Shown here in pieces: positions 11,701-26,000 of a stretch of 64,000 nucleotides of DNA. Source of the DNA: Tetrahymena thermophila SB210 (taxonomy: Eukaryota > Ciliophora > Oligohymenophorea > Hymenostomatida > Tetrahymenidae). The stretch is taken from positions 1-64,000 of the forward strand of contig NW_002476563.1 of the NCBI RefSeq assembly GCF_000189635.1. The letters are read 5' to 3'. The number at the start of each line of letters is the position of its first letter. Positions within the stretch are counted from its first letter, which is position 1. A model generated the notes under the pieces. It made no database searches and had not been told where the DNA came from. It saw only the letters and a list, made by a program, of their open reading frames with translations. A program made the translations under genes and the position numbers.

Positions 11701-14700
11701 ACAAGATGTGCAAACTGATTATATTATTTCTCCTAATTAACAATTTCTAAAGTTGTAATCAATATAAATAGTTAAAGTATCAGTAAACCCTTGTGTTTAA
11801 TTAGAAAATAAGTGGAATCCTTTAAATTACAATACTGCTCTCCCTATTTTACCTAATTACCCTTATTGTTTATAAAATATATTAAAATATACTCAAATTT
11901 TTTGCAAATGTTTATTTAAATATAGCAAAATATGCCATAAATCCTCTTTAATTTTATCCACTTTTATAAAAAAATTTATTTTGATGATAATTAATTTTTC
12001 ACCATTTTATTCTTATAAAGATAAGAGGGAGTTTTGTGAGAATTTATGAGAATTTATAGTATTATTAAAAAATTACCTGATACTTAGTACTAATTTAAAA
12101 GAAATTCATCTAACTCAAAAGGTTGAATAGTTGCACCCTGTAATTTCAAGTCAATTTACCTTAAATCTTTAATATTATTTAGCAAATATAGCTCCTAGAG
12201 CTCAACATAATATTAAGAAAATTCTTATAATATTCTATCAGGGACATTTTTTTAACTCTAGAATTTTACTTAATTTCCTTCTTCGTCTAAGATGTTTATT
12301 TTCAAAATATTATTTTACGTTCCACTTTATACATCTTTAAATATATATATTGATCCATTTTGTAATAACTGATTATTAATTGTAGCACTTTATGGATAAG
12401 AACAGAAATTGTTACCATAGAATTAACCATAATTATCAATGCAATTATTTTAATAAGTGGTACCACATGAATCTTTAGCTAAGTTGCTTCTATTTTTTTT
12501 AAGGAACAAGGGTATAAAGGTCTAATATCTAGCTACTCCTCCAATTAAAGCTTTGTTTCTTTCAAAAGTACTATTCTATATTTAGATATTAGAGTCATTA
12601 AGCAAAAAAACTCCTCCATTTTCTCTAGCTGTGTTATTCGTAAAAGTTACATTATTTAGCACACAATCACACATATCAATAAAATAAAGTGATCCTCCAT
12701 CTTTATTTAAAATAATATAATTAATAATTAAAAATATTGTAAATAATTACTTTAAGCTTCATTATCTATAAACTAACTATTTGATATGTTAACACGAGAA
12801 GCATCAAAATAAAAGACACCTCCTCCATATTATGTAGAATAAAGTTTATTTGAAATAAAATAAGATTAATCTATAATCACTTAGCTTTAGGTAATTACAA
12901 TAGGTGAAACATTTTATAATTAACTCTCTTCTAGAGTAAAATTTGTTATTTAAAGCTTACTTGAAATAAGTGTTATTAAGCTAACAGATGAGTTGCTTAA
13001 TTAACTTTTCATAGATGTATTTAGAAGATTAATAAAGGAAGAATTAGTATATATCATATAGCTATCTGGAATTAAGTATTTATTTTATTTTATTTCACTA
13101 AATGATATTCCAAAGTAACTATCTTATACTTCCAAATTATTAACTAAAGAGTTTTGAGATTATTATAAATATTAATTGGCATCAATTATTGCTAGATTTT
13201 TATTATTATTAAAATTTAAATAGCTAATAATAATATTTTTAGATATTACAGTTTACAATAAGAAAGAGAGCTATGTGCTAATATTATCTAAAATATCATT
13301 TTATTCCATAGTGATTTTATCCACGTGCTAAATTAAAAAGAAATTAGTCAAATTAATTTTGTTATTTACAATCTTATTTTTTGTAAATATAAATCCTGAA
13401 TTTTTATCATAATCAGCAGTGTTGTTAAAAGTAAGAAATTGTTTTGTATTTATATTATTATCAGCAAAGTAATTCTCTGCTAGAATTACATATTATGTAT
13501 TTTAAATAATTAAGGAAGTTTCAATATTTTGATTAGTAATATTGACTTTAATAAAACTAAAATAAAACAGATTTTAAGCAAATAAAGAGTTATTGTTAAA
13601 TATTATTTAACATGAATAAAATTATAATTAATATAATTAAACATTCCCAAGTTATTATTCATCTTATTGGTCTTCATCTTACAAATAAATTATTAAATTT
13701 GATAAACTTATTTCAAATAGCTTATATGAGTTGATTAACTAATTTAAATTAATAATTCCTTCAACATAATTCTATTCATTAACTCCATTTATTGTAAGGC
13801 TAAATTGTAATTCTTCATTAGAACCCACTATTGGAAATCCTTAGAACTTAAAATTTTGATTCATATTTACTTAAATATCATGTTTATTTTAATAACCATT
13901 ATCTATCAAAATATTTTTCCTCAAATTATCATATTATTTAAATCTTTTATATAGCTAAAAATAATCAGCATCATTAGTATTATATTAGCAATTGCTTCGA
14001 CCTTTGATATCTGTCATCATGTAATTGATACCATTATAATTATATGAAAGAACACTTATTACACTATCAATTTCTGATTATTCAACTTTTAAATAAATAT
14101 TTTCATAAAATTAGTTTCTATTTATAAATTATTATTTGACACTCTATTATTTCAATTTTTCATAATCTTCACTAAAATCAATTACTGAAAATGTCTACCC
14201 AAATTACACAAAAATTTAATTATTTTAAAGAAGAGTAACTTTCCTCTTCATAAAATTGGTCTCCACAAGAAAATTGCTTTGATAGAAATTTATTAATTAA
14301 AATGTTTAATAATCATATAGAATATAGTAGAAATCAGAACACACTAAAATCAATTAGTATTCTGGTTAAAGTATAATTTACTAATATGTCTACCAGCGAG
14401 ATGTTGTTTAAATAAGCTACAGTAAAGTAAATGTTTCTTAATCATCGTTTTTATAGATTTGGCAATAGTTGTAATTTTGCAAATTTACTAAAATATAATC
14501 GGAATTTACAATAACTTAAAATATAGGATATTCTAAATAAGTTTATCTTTAAACTTTTATATTATTGCTTTCGACTAGGTATTGAACTAATTAACTATCA
14601 AAAGAGTAGCTAAAAAATATTTAATCAGTATATATTATCAAATCTATTATAGCTAGTTGATGAATTAGTGGAAATGATTTTGTTGCTATACCTGTTGAAC

Positions 14701-17700
14701 TTTCTACAAAAGCAATAGAGTGGTTGACAAATATAATTATAAATTCAGTTGATTGTAAAATACCGTTGTTAAACTTATATAATGGCTTATCTAATTACTA
14801 CTGGTATAATTTTAAGAAATTATATTTATTGCCATTCTAAATAATTTAATACGAAGTAATTTATTAATTATATCCGCAAACAATTGTGTTTTATTTGTTA
14901 ACACTGTGAGAGCACTCTACTTAAATTTTTTGAATTAGCTCTAAGTTTTTTTTATTGATTAAATTAATCTACTTAGTAGTGGCTAAAACAAAAATATCTT
15001 CGTTTATTAAATATATCGTATTATTACATCTATCACTAAATTATAAAATAGGTCCATTTACTGCTTGTTAATCCATTAAAGACCACTTTTAAATATTACC
15101 ATCAGATCTAGTATAATATAGGTTATTATTTTCTTCATCAAAAGCATAACTTATAATAGAAGATGCTCTATGAATAATCTAAAAATAGCTATTTTGTATA
15201 GAAAACTCGTATTCCCAAAATCTTACTGTTTGATCATTCGAAAATGAAATAATCTAAAATAATTGATTATAAATTTTCTATATTTTAAAATATTTTAAAA
15301 ATAAAAATGTACCTAAAATGATTTCTAATTTAGTATAAAAGAATTAATGACATCTGTATGCTAGTCAAAAACTTGAATAACACTTAGTAAAGGAAATTTA
15401 AGTAAAACTATTCTAAAATTAGAATCTGAAATAATTAAAATTTAATTATCCTTTTATTTAATAAATAATATAATTAATTTCTAAATCAATTAAAATAAAA
15501 TGCTTACTAAATCTAAATAGCCATATTTAATTTAAGCTATATTTATATATTAAAAAAGTGGTATTTGAGCATTTTAAGAATTATATGGCCATATTTACAC
15601 TGTGTTATCTAATCCCATGCTCACAAACCTTTAATTAATAGGATCTAGAGCTATTGCTTACACTTAACCCTATTATAAAAAATAGAAAGTAAGTACAGAT
15701 TAAAGTAATGTTAAAATAAATTATTACTTAATGAATAGGATACTGTTTCCTAAAAATGTAGCTTTAGGAAGTGGTATTGTAATTCCAAACATACCCATCT
15801 TAGTCAAAAGTAAGTATACAATAATTAAGCTAATCATATGCCCCATCATTTCCTTGTAAAACTTAAATTATTTCAACTTATTAATCTATACTACCTAGTT
15901 AAACTAATAATGGAAGCGAATCTAACTTTTTTAATTGTTGATAAATGAATTTTTAATTATTTTTTTTAATATATTTTTATATTTTATTTAAAATTTCATA
16001 TAATTTTCTTTTTAAACATCTTATTCATTAAATTAATTACTGTAATAATTTTTTTAATTCATTTAATTTATAATTAATCATAAAGATTTGATTTATTCTT
16101 TTAAGTTAAAAAAATTTTTATATATGAAAACTTAAGAGGGTTAGAAATTAGGAGATTTTAAAGTGTTTATAAAATAAAGTAAAGTTAAAAAATTTACTCC
16201 GAATAACATTAAGAAGCCACTTGTTTAATCAATTATTATTCGAGTAACAGAGTAAATCGAAAGCAAATATTAATAATCATTAAGCAAATAGAAATTACTA
16301 ATTTCAAGATCGTTTTTCCATACATAAATACTCCCACCTCCACAACCTGAGATTATTCTGTTGTTTTATACGTCTACAACAAATGTGCTAACATTTTGAC
16401 AATCAATAGGATCATGCTAAAGTAATTATATGAAACTTAATTATGGATAACTATGTATAGCTATAGTGTTATCTAAAGAAGAAGTCACAATAATATCCCA
16501 TTCAAAAATAATATTTAATTGGTTTATTTATTAAAGATGCTTTTTAAAAAACAAATAATTAATATAAAATTATAAATAGGTACATGAAAAAAAAAAATTA
16601 CTTCAAATTAAGAAACTAAAATCTGATTATATGTTTAAAGATCATACTAATAAACTTTATTAGTATAAATAAATATGCTGTTTGTTTACTAATCTATAAC
16701 TCCTCCTTAAGTTTGCTCTACAAATTAAATTTGATTCATTAATTTTTTCTAAGTGTAATCAATAAAATAAATCATAAGTCCTGAACCGTATAGAATTTTT
16801 TTATAAGAAGTGTTTATCTAAAACGTTGAAAGTGTAATTTAACTAGTCGCCTTCCAATCACAAACCTATTAATAAGCAAAATATTTTATGTGAGTAATTA
16901 AAAGGATTGAATTTACTTATTATAGAGATAAGTAGTCGTAACTAAAAATTTTGCTGGTAGAAAGCAAAATAATTAATAAATTTTCCTATTCATCAATTTA
17001 TATAGATGAAACAGTAGAACTTAATTAATCAAGTTATTCATTTTTTAAAAAAACTTAAGATTAAACATCAATAAAAACAAGTTAGTTTCCATTAGAGACA
17101 ACGAAGAGTAATTCTTCATCCAGCAGTATTAAACACTAGTTTGGTATTGTAATTGCAAAATTAATTATTTTTAAATCATTTGTCTATTTGTTAATTAAGA
17201 TAATTTCGTTTGGAGAAGCCATTAAAATAGCCAAATATGTATTTCCAAAGCAAATATTTTAAGATACTTAATTTTACTTTTACGTGTATGATAAACTTTA
17301 TATATTTATATTTTAAGGATTTTCTATATTTGCAATCTATTTGTAAAATAATTTATAAAATAAAATGTTTAGAATTTTAAACAAACATTAATATTTAAGT
17401 AAAATTTACTTATAGCGTACCAACTACATTAAAAAGGATCAATGAGTTTGATAAAGTATCAAAGTATGTTTAATTAGAATAATAATTTTGTAAATTTAAA
17501 GTATTTATTTAAATTTGGTGGCTATCCTATCCTTTTGTGAACATTTGTATCAAATTTTAATATACAATAATTGGTCCATATTGACTTTAAAAAACTTATA
17601 CAGTATAATTGGCAATTGGCGAATCGTAGAGTAGATTAAATTATTTAGAATTAAAAACTAATAATTTTTAGCTTTAATCAATAACTAAAATAATCTCTAA

Positions 17701-19542
17701 ATTGTTGTCAAAATATACATAGTTAACTTTGAAATTATTATCAAAATTTAGAGTTTATAAAAAAGTTCCATCAAGATATGTTGTTATTACTAAATAATTT
17801 TAAGGAGTCTAAAATGGCCAAATATATATTTAATCTCCTTACTATTTTAAAAAATGAATTGATTGTTAGGATTTTGAATTAAAAACCAAACCTTGTTAAA
17901 TTATAATCTACTTTAAGTTGAGAGATTATAGTACTAGGTAAGATATTCCCCCTTAGGAAAGCTAAAGTACCCTAATTTCCCTTAATTCTCAATCATGTAA
18001 ATTCTAAGTAATTCATCATCAAAGTAAAGACCTTCTACTTATTCAATTGGTACATCATTTGTATTGAAGCAGCTTGAATGCCTTTTTATTTGCCCATTTG
18101 TAATATCTATAAATAGCATTCCACTAGATGTTAACGTTTTTAATATGGAACCTTCAAAAATAGCATTAGGAGTAACTCCTAAAAGTAATCTTATTGATAA
18201 TTAAATAGAATTTAGAAAGCTATTTATAAAAAATGTAATTTTTACTATGAGCCTAAGCATTTGTTAAGTTGTATAACTCTATTTTCGTTTACCACCACAG
18301 TTATCATTGTTTAATTTCCATAAAATACTGTGAAATCATCTCCTACAATTAGTTTAGTGTAATTTATCAATTATAAATCTTACGGATGTAGAACATTAAG
18401 ATTATCATACACATGATAGTCATTATAATCCATCGATTATGTAGCAGGATTTATAAACTAAGAACCAAAATAAATCATTGAATTGTTTCCACATACTATC
18501 AAAGACCCATCTTTTAAAAATCCATAGTCATTAATTTAATTTGGAGAGAAAAAAAGTAAATTGGTTTAATTAAAATTTTAATCCAAAGAGAAAATGGAAT
18601 ATCCACTTATATTATAACTTATGAATGTTAATCCTTAGCTTTAATAGAATTTCTAATGAGTTATATTTCCTAATTAAAATGATAAATTATTTTCAATTTA
18701 AAAATTAGTTTAGCTTATCTTGTAAATGCTATTCTTAGTTGTAAGAACATATATGTAGTCTTAATTAAAATCACTTTCGCATTGAATTATATCAGAATCT
18801 AATTTTATTTAAGAAAATTATTCATTCGAGCGAAGGCAGACCTTTTAAATTTGCAAAAAAATTTGTAAAAAATTATAATTTCATTTAAAATTATAATAAT
18901 TAAAAACTCTATAATTAATTTTAAAACGAAAGTGAATTGATAAGTAGAAATAAGTAACTTCATTAAAAGAGAAAATTAATCATTGATTTTGAATTTAATT
19001 TAATAAAAGAGGAAAAGTAAAATATATTTTACATAGTTATCTTTAGGGAAGTACAAAATACTATTTTTAATGTTGTAACATACTTAAATTTATTTATATT
19101 AACTATCTAGCATTACATTGTTAAACTTAACAGCTGTACTATTCTATTGGTAGAGACTTTGTTAATACACATTAAAATTGATATCTATTATGTATATGAA
19201 AGTTTGTGGTAAAGATGGATCAGAAATGTTGATTTGCTTATCAGTAAAAATAGAATAAATTTGAATTTTTTGATCAGAAAAATATGAAGTTGAATAAAAA
19301 AGACTAGCATCTGTAAGATTCCACACTCCAAGCAATCCTTAACTTCCATAATCTACCATTAACTACTCATATTTATCTTAATTTTTAAAGAAAAATAATT
19401 CTCCTCCTAAAACATTCTATTCTCCTATTTATCCTTAACAATTAGTAGAGGAATAACCTAAATCAATATCAAATGGACAAATACTTTAAAATGACATTTT
19501 TATTAAACTTAGGCAAGCTAATATTATTAAAAGCTTATCCAT
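8796..19542 (-). CDS. Giant multidomain membrane protein, array copy 1 (span includes introns)
   Basis: ATG at 19542, TGA at 8796, many short AT-rich introns, protein of roughly 3,000 residues. The first exon (19542-19033) encodes a hydrophobic signal peptide (MDKLLIILACLSLI) and a conserved ectodomain start with two cysteines. Exons from about 18840 to 14900 read as WD40/beta-propeller blades: a D-Q-T-V-R-F-W blade near 15220, a D-N-T-V-Q-I-W blade near 15590, and G-S-I-Y-V-W near 16330. About 14100-12400 is a parallel beta-helix with FxxNTA and ENGGV motifs like chlamydial PMP repeats. About 11880-11330 is a cysteine-rich growth-factor-receptor-like module (CTSCSLANCYTC) ending GPLCQTC. Then come multipass membrane exons (11280-9870), including a KFYLWEF motif typical of large ciliate membrane proteins, and a Gln-rich cytosolic tail. 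The last exon, 8984-8796, is hydrophobic. Probably a surface receptor or adhesin; ligand and role unknown. Confidence 0.82.
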
Positions 19543-20004
19543 TTTACAAAATAGTTATTTATTTATTTATTTTTATATTATCTTTTACTTATATTGATTT
19601 TGAAAAATTAATTTATATTATATACATATATTAATCATTTAAATTTTATGTTTATTTATTTAATATCCACTCATAAAATAAATACATTTACTTGACTAAT
19701 AAAAAATCCTGACTTTTAATAATATATATTATAATAAGGGAACTCTAGTGAACAGTGTTTTGTGGCCTTATGAAAAAATAATTTTTCAAATAAATTAAAA
19801 ATTTATTAAAGTATATTTTATTTTTTATATAATTGCCCTCCTTTTTTTAAATCTTAAAATATTCGATTGTGCCCTCATTTTACAAATTAAATTTGATTCA
19901 TAAATACATATAAAAAAATAAAAAAAGATATTTTAAATAGCAAAGTGCTATAATATTTTTGAAGATTATTTTATAAAATTAAAAACAAAAAAATACACAA
20001 TCTT
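19543..20004. promoter_or_regulatory. Class A upstream region of copy 1, overlapping the 3' flank of copy 2
   Basis: Only 462 bases separate the ATG of copy 1 from the TGA of copy 2. The part next to copy 1 (about 19543-19790) is clearly related to the region upstream of copy 4 (61338-61570), sharing long matches such as TATGAAAAAATAATTTTTCA. It is not related to the regions upstream of copies 2 and 3. From about 19794 onward the sequence is the 3' flank of copy 2 and matches the 3' flank of copy 3 at 34021-34232. The copy 1 promoter must lie here, but I cannot point to individual sites. Confidence 0.6.
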
Positions 20005-23000
20005 TCAATAAAATTAATATTACACAATAAAAACAGCTGCTAAGATATATATAATTGTCTGCTATTAATATGAATTAAGGTTTAATAATTAAATTATATC
20101 CTATAATCTTTGGGAATCTAAATATACTTCAATAATAGCTAGTAATTATAAGACTAATTAAATATTATTTTTATTTAATTTCTATTGATCATTCTATCTA
20201 ATTGACCTTATGAAAATGAATTAATAATAATTTAAATAAAAAGAATATTCTTACTTCATCAGATTAAAAAGTTTGTTTTTTTTAAGCAGAAGGTAAATCA
20301 TTAAAGATTGAATCTAAATCTTTATCATTCTTTTTATAATCTCTGTACAATAGCATAAACTAATCATGATTGATATTTTTGGTATTGCCTTTAAATAATA
20401 AATTTTGAAATTTGTTTATGTAAACAATAAAATTACTTCTTGTTCTAAAATTATATTTAGTTGAGTAGTTATTTTATTAATTTGCTTCTGACTCACTAAT
20501 GCTTTCAGTAAATTATGAATCCATTTATGTTTGATTTTTGTTTTGTAAATCAGAAAACATTTTATTTGCTGTTGGACTAGATTATTAGCTTAGCATAATA
20601 TTTTATGTTGTAGATTAGCTTTCTTAATTAAACTAAACCAAAAATCTTTTTGGAGAACCTTAATTTGAATTTAATTATGAGTTTCTCTATTTTTAAAATA
20701 CCCATTTGGAAAGATAGGTTTTTCTGGTAGAATATGCTTAAGTGTTAGTCTCTTTAAAGCTATTTTCATCATTAGGCTAAGGAATAGAAAAGAAAGGAGC
20801 ATTTTTGTCTATTTTTTTTCTCTAAATATAATCTTAGATTGAAAGTCTAAGTAGCTAAAAATTGTTGAATTTTTTAAATGAATTGTCTTCTGTGCAGTAG
20901 ATTAATAAATAAAGAGAATTCATATGTTATTTTAATTATTATTTAAAGAATTTGAAGCATGTTTACCTGTTTTGCAAATATCCTTTTATAATTAATACAA
21001 CTTTAGTTTTTTTAACCAAATGATAATTAAGCCTAATTAAGGTATCTAAGTAAACTAAGATAATTTTTAAAAATGCTGCTACTTGCAAAATATAAGCAAT
21101 AATAGTACCAAGGTATAAAAGAATATCATATTCTATAGTATTGAGCAGGATATATAATATTGTGAGCAAACAGCAAATTTAAGAAAAAAATAAATCTATT
21201 TTAAAGTATTTAATCTTTTAGTATGGCTTTTTTTAAAAAATATTTAAAATAGTTTTTCAAATAAAAAAAGTAATCTTACTTAATATTTTTGTAAGAGCAG
21301 AAGATAGCAGTAGAGGATAATTAGTATCAAAGATGCCCTACTAAGTTTGTCGGAATCAAAAAATATTACTAAAAATACTAAGAGCAGCTTTAGGTTCATA
21401 GCTAAAAACTCCCACAAATAAAATTTTTATCTATAACCACAAATTAGGAAACCGTACTTATTAAAAAAATAAAAAAATAAATATATAGATGGTAATATGA
21501 TTTACCGTAACTTCCTACTTATTCTACTAAGCCAAAATCATAAATTTTACTCATTTTTTATTAAATGATGATTTCGTAAATATTTTATAAAAAATATAAT
21601 AAGACTCAGTTTTGGTGTAAGAAGCTACGGTAAATTATTTAAAATATATAAATACCTTTTTGATTAATTAAAATTGATATGAAAATTTATCAAAATGCTA
21701 TGATTTACTCCTTATTTTATAAATCAATATCCCTGGTACTAAAACTATCCATAAAAATACCATGGGCATTATTATAGATGTTATCAAAATCACATGATTG
21801 GTTGAATAGCACTTTTCTAATAAGTAGTAGTTCATAAAGAACTCCTTACCTATTTTTTTGCAAGTAAAAGTCGAAACCAAAGACTCAAAGGAGCTTTACT
21901 ACAAGAAAAAGAATAAGAAGATTAAGCAAGTGACAGTAGAGTCTTTCTAGAAATATATTTGAAATTATTTACATGTAAAAATTCTTTTGAAATATAAATT
22001 TACCTTGAATTCAAAATAAAAAGAGTTCTTTTCTTGTTTAGAGAAACAGCTTATTATTTTAATGATTATAACATAGAATATGAACCCTAAGGGAATAAGT
22101 ATTAAAGGAAATGCTATAAAAAATAGCACTTTGTAATAATATACAGGTAAAATAGTACTAAATTGACTTACAATACAATCGAGCAAATTTTAATTGGAAC
22201 TTACAGGAGAAAATATTGAGATTACTTCAAAGTTAAATATTGGTTTTGGACTAAGACTGGAAATACTGATAAATATTTAAAGATATCTAATCATCAATCT
22301 ACTATAAAAACTTTTTTCACCTATTTAACCCGAATTACCTAATCTAATTAGTCCTAGCCTATCAATAATCAAGACCCTAGTCATCATATTCAAATTATTT
22401 TTAGTTTAGTAAAATAAATATGTCAAATATAACAATGTAAAGAAACATATTATCATCTATTAAACTATTTATTATCCTTCTGTTTAGCATTAATAGCAAT
22501 TAACTTCTGAGCCACTTTACCCATAAGAATGATTCCAAAATTATCCTAATATATCACAAGTCTAGCATAGAGGTCCTATTAAACTTTGTTATTTATCAAT
22601 TAAAAATATTTTAAACTAAAATAATTTTTGAGAAAAAATTACCCTTCAGAGCAATAATTATTATCTTCTTATCCGTTACAAAAATTTTACGATTTAGTGC
22701 AAGGTATTATATCATCGCTGAATTTATCAGATCTCCAAAACCCTTATTTTAAATTAATTTAGCTTCCATAGCAAGAAATACTTGACGAGTAATCACAAGG
22801 CTTACATTACATATTACTTGTATTTGAGTTTGGATCTTGAATTGAATATGTACCATTTTAACATGTATAGCAGTTTGCTAATGAACAAGATGTGCAAGCT
22901 GATTATATTATTTCTCCTATTTAACAATCTCTAAAGTTGTAATCAATGTAAATAGTTAAAGTATCAGTAAATCCTTGTGTTTAATCAGAAAATAAGTAGA

Positions 23001-26000
23001 ATCCTTTAAATTATAATACTGCTCTCCCTCTTTTTCCTAATTACCCTTTTTTTTTTATAAAATAATATATTTAAATTTACTTTTGAATTTTGAGTAACTT
23101 TAAGAGAAAATTATGTGAGAATTAATGAGGATTTTATGGTATTATTAAATAATTACCTGATACTTAGTACGAATTTAAAAGAAATTCATCTAACTCAAAA
23201 GGTTGAATAGTCGCACCTTATAATTTTAAGTCAATTTACCTTAAATCTTGAATATTGTTTAGTAAATATAGCTCCTAGAGCTCAACATAATATTAAGAAA
23301 ATTCTTATAAAATTCTATCTGGGACGTTTTTTAAACTCTAGAATTTTACTTAATTTCCTTCTTCGTCTAAGATGTTTATTTTCAAAATATTATCTTACGT
23401 TCCACTTTATACATCTTTAAATATATATATTGATCCATTTTGTAGTGATCGATTATTAATTTTAGCACTTTATGGAAAAGAGCAGAAATTGTTACCAAAG
23501 AATTAACCATAATTATCTATGCATTTATTTTAATAAGTTGTACCACATGAATCATAAACTAAGTCGCTTCCATTTTTTTTAAGGAATAAGGGTATAAAGG
23601 TGAAATATCTAGCTATTCCTCCAATTAAAGCTTTGTTTCTTTCAAAAGTACTGTTCTATATTTAGATATTTGAGTCATTAAGTAAAAAAACTCCTCCATT
23701 TTCTCTAGCTGTATTATTCATAAAAGTTACATTATTTAGTAGACAATCACACATATTAATAAAATATAGCGATCCTCCATCTTTATTTAAAATAATAAAT
23801 AATTAATAATTAAAAATAAATATTGCAAATAATTACTTTAAGCTTCATTATCTATAAATTAACTATTTTATATTTTAACATGAGAAGAATCAAAATAAAA
23901 GACACCTCCTCCATATTATGTAGAATAAAGTTTATTTGAAATAAAATAAGATTAATTTATAAGCACTTAGCTTTAGTTAATTGCAATTGGTGAAACATTT
24001 TATAATTAACTCGCTTCTAGAGTAAAATTTGTTATTTAAAGGTTATTTGAAATAAATGTTATTAAACTAACAGATGAGTTGCTTAATTAGCTTTTCATAG
24101 ATGTATTTAGAATATCAATAAAGGAAGAATTAGTATTTATCAAAAAGCTATCTAGTATTAAGTACTTATTTTATTTTATTTCAGTAAATGCCATTCCAAA
24201 GTAACTATTTTATACTTCCAAAATATTAACTAAAGAATTTTGAGATTATTATTATAATAATTAATGACCATCAATTATTGCTAGATTTATATTATTATTA
24301 AACTTTAAATAGCTAATCATAATATTTTTAGATATAAAAGTTTACAAAAATTTAGAGAGCTATGTGCTAATATTATCACAAATCTCATTTTAATCTATAG
24401 TGATTTTGTCTACATTCTAAATTAAAAAGAAAGTAGTCAAATTAATTTTGTTATTTACAAATTATTATTTCTAAAAATAAATTCTGAATCCTTATAATAA
24501 TCAACAGTGTTGTTAAAAGTAACAAATTGTTTTGTATTTATTTTATTATCAGCAAAGTTATTATCTACCATAATTAAATTTTATGTGTTTTAAATAATTA
24601 AGGAAGTTTCAATATTTTGATTAGTAATACTGACATTAATAAAACTAAAAGATAACAGATTTTAAGCAATTAAAGTTTTATTGTTAAAGATAATTTCACA
24701 TGAAAGAAATTATAATTATTGTAACTAAACACTTCCTATTTATTATTGCTGTTATTGGTCTTCTTCTTCTTACAAATGAATTATTAAATTGTAAAAACTT
24801 ATTTCTGATAAAGTTTATGAGCTGATTAATTAATTTAAATTAATAATTCCCTCAACATAATTAGTTCCATTTATTCTAAGGATATATTAGAATACATTCT
24901 ACACTGGAAATCTTAAAAACTTAAAATTTTCATACATATTTAAATAAACGTAATGTTACATTAAAAAACCATAAAAAAGCAAAGTATTTTCCCTCAAATT
25001 AAAATATTATTAAAGTCTTTTTTATAGCTAAAAATAATCAGCAACATTAGTATTATATTAGCAATTGCTTTGACCTATGATATCTGTCATCATGTAATTG
25101 ATACCATAATAATTATATGAAAGAATGCTTATTATGTAATCCGATTATACTTATTCAACTTTTAAATAAATATTTTCATAAAATTATTTTCTATCAAAAT
25201 ATTATTAAATGAGTTTCAATTATTTCTATTCAGGATATTCACTAGGACCATATACTAAATAATTCTACCCAAATTACACAAAAATTTAATTATTATTAAG
25301 AAGAGTAGCTTTCCTCTTCATAAAATTGGTCTCTACTCTTGAATTGCTCTGATAAAAATTTATTAATTCAAATGTTTAATAATCAAATAGAATATAGTAG
25401 AAATCAGAACTCACTAAAATCAATTAGTATTCTGGTTAAAGTATAATTTACTAATATGTCTACCAGCGAGATGCTGTTTAAATAAGCTATAATAAAGTAA
25501 ATTAATCTTAATCATCATTTTTATAGATTTGGCAATAGTTGAAATTTTGCAAGTTTACTAAAATATAATCAGAATTTACAATCACTTAAAATATAGGATA
25601 TCCTAAATGAGTTTATCTTTAAACTTTAACATTATTATTTTCGACTAGGTATTAAACTAATTAACTATCAAAAGAGTAACTAAAAATTATTTACTCTCTA
25701 AAGATTATCAAATCTATTATAGCTAGTTGATGAATTAGTGGAAATTATTTTGTTATCAAACCTGTTGAACTTTCTACAAAAGTAATAGAGTGGTTGACAA
25801 ATATAATTATAAATTCAGTTGATTGTAAAATACCGTTGTAAAACTTAAACAACGGTTTATCTAATTACTACAGGTATAATTTTAAGAAATTATATTTATT
25901 GCCATTCTAAATAATTTAATATGAAGTAATTTATTAATTATATCCGCATACAATTATGTTTTATTTGTTAACACTGTGAGAGCATTCTACTTAAATTTTT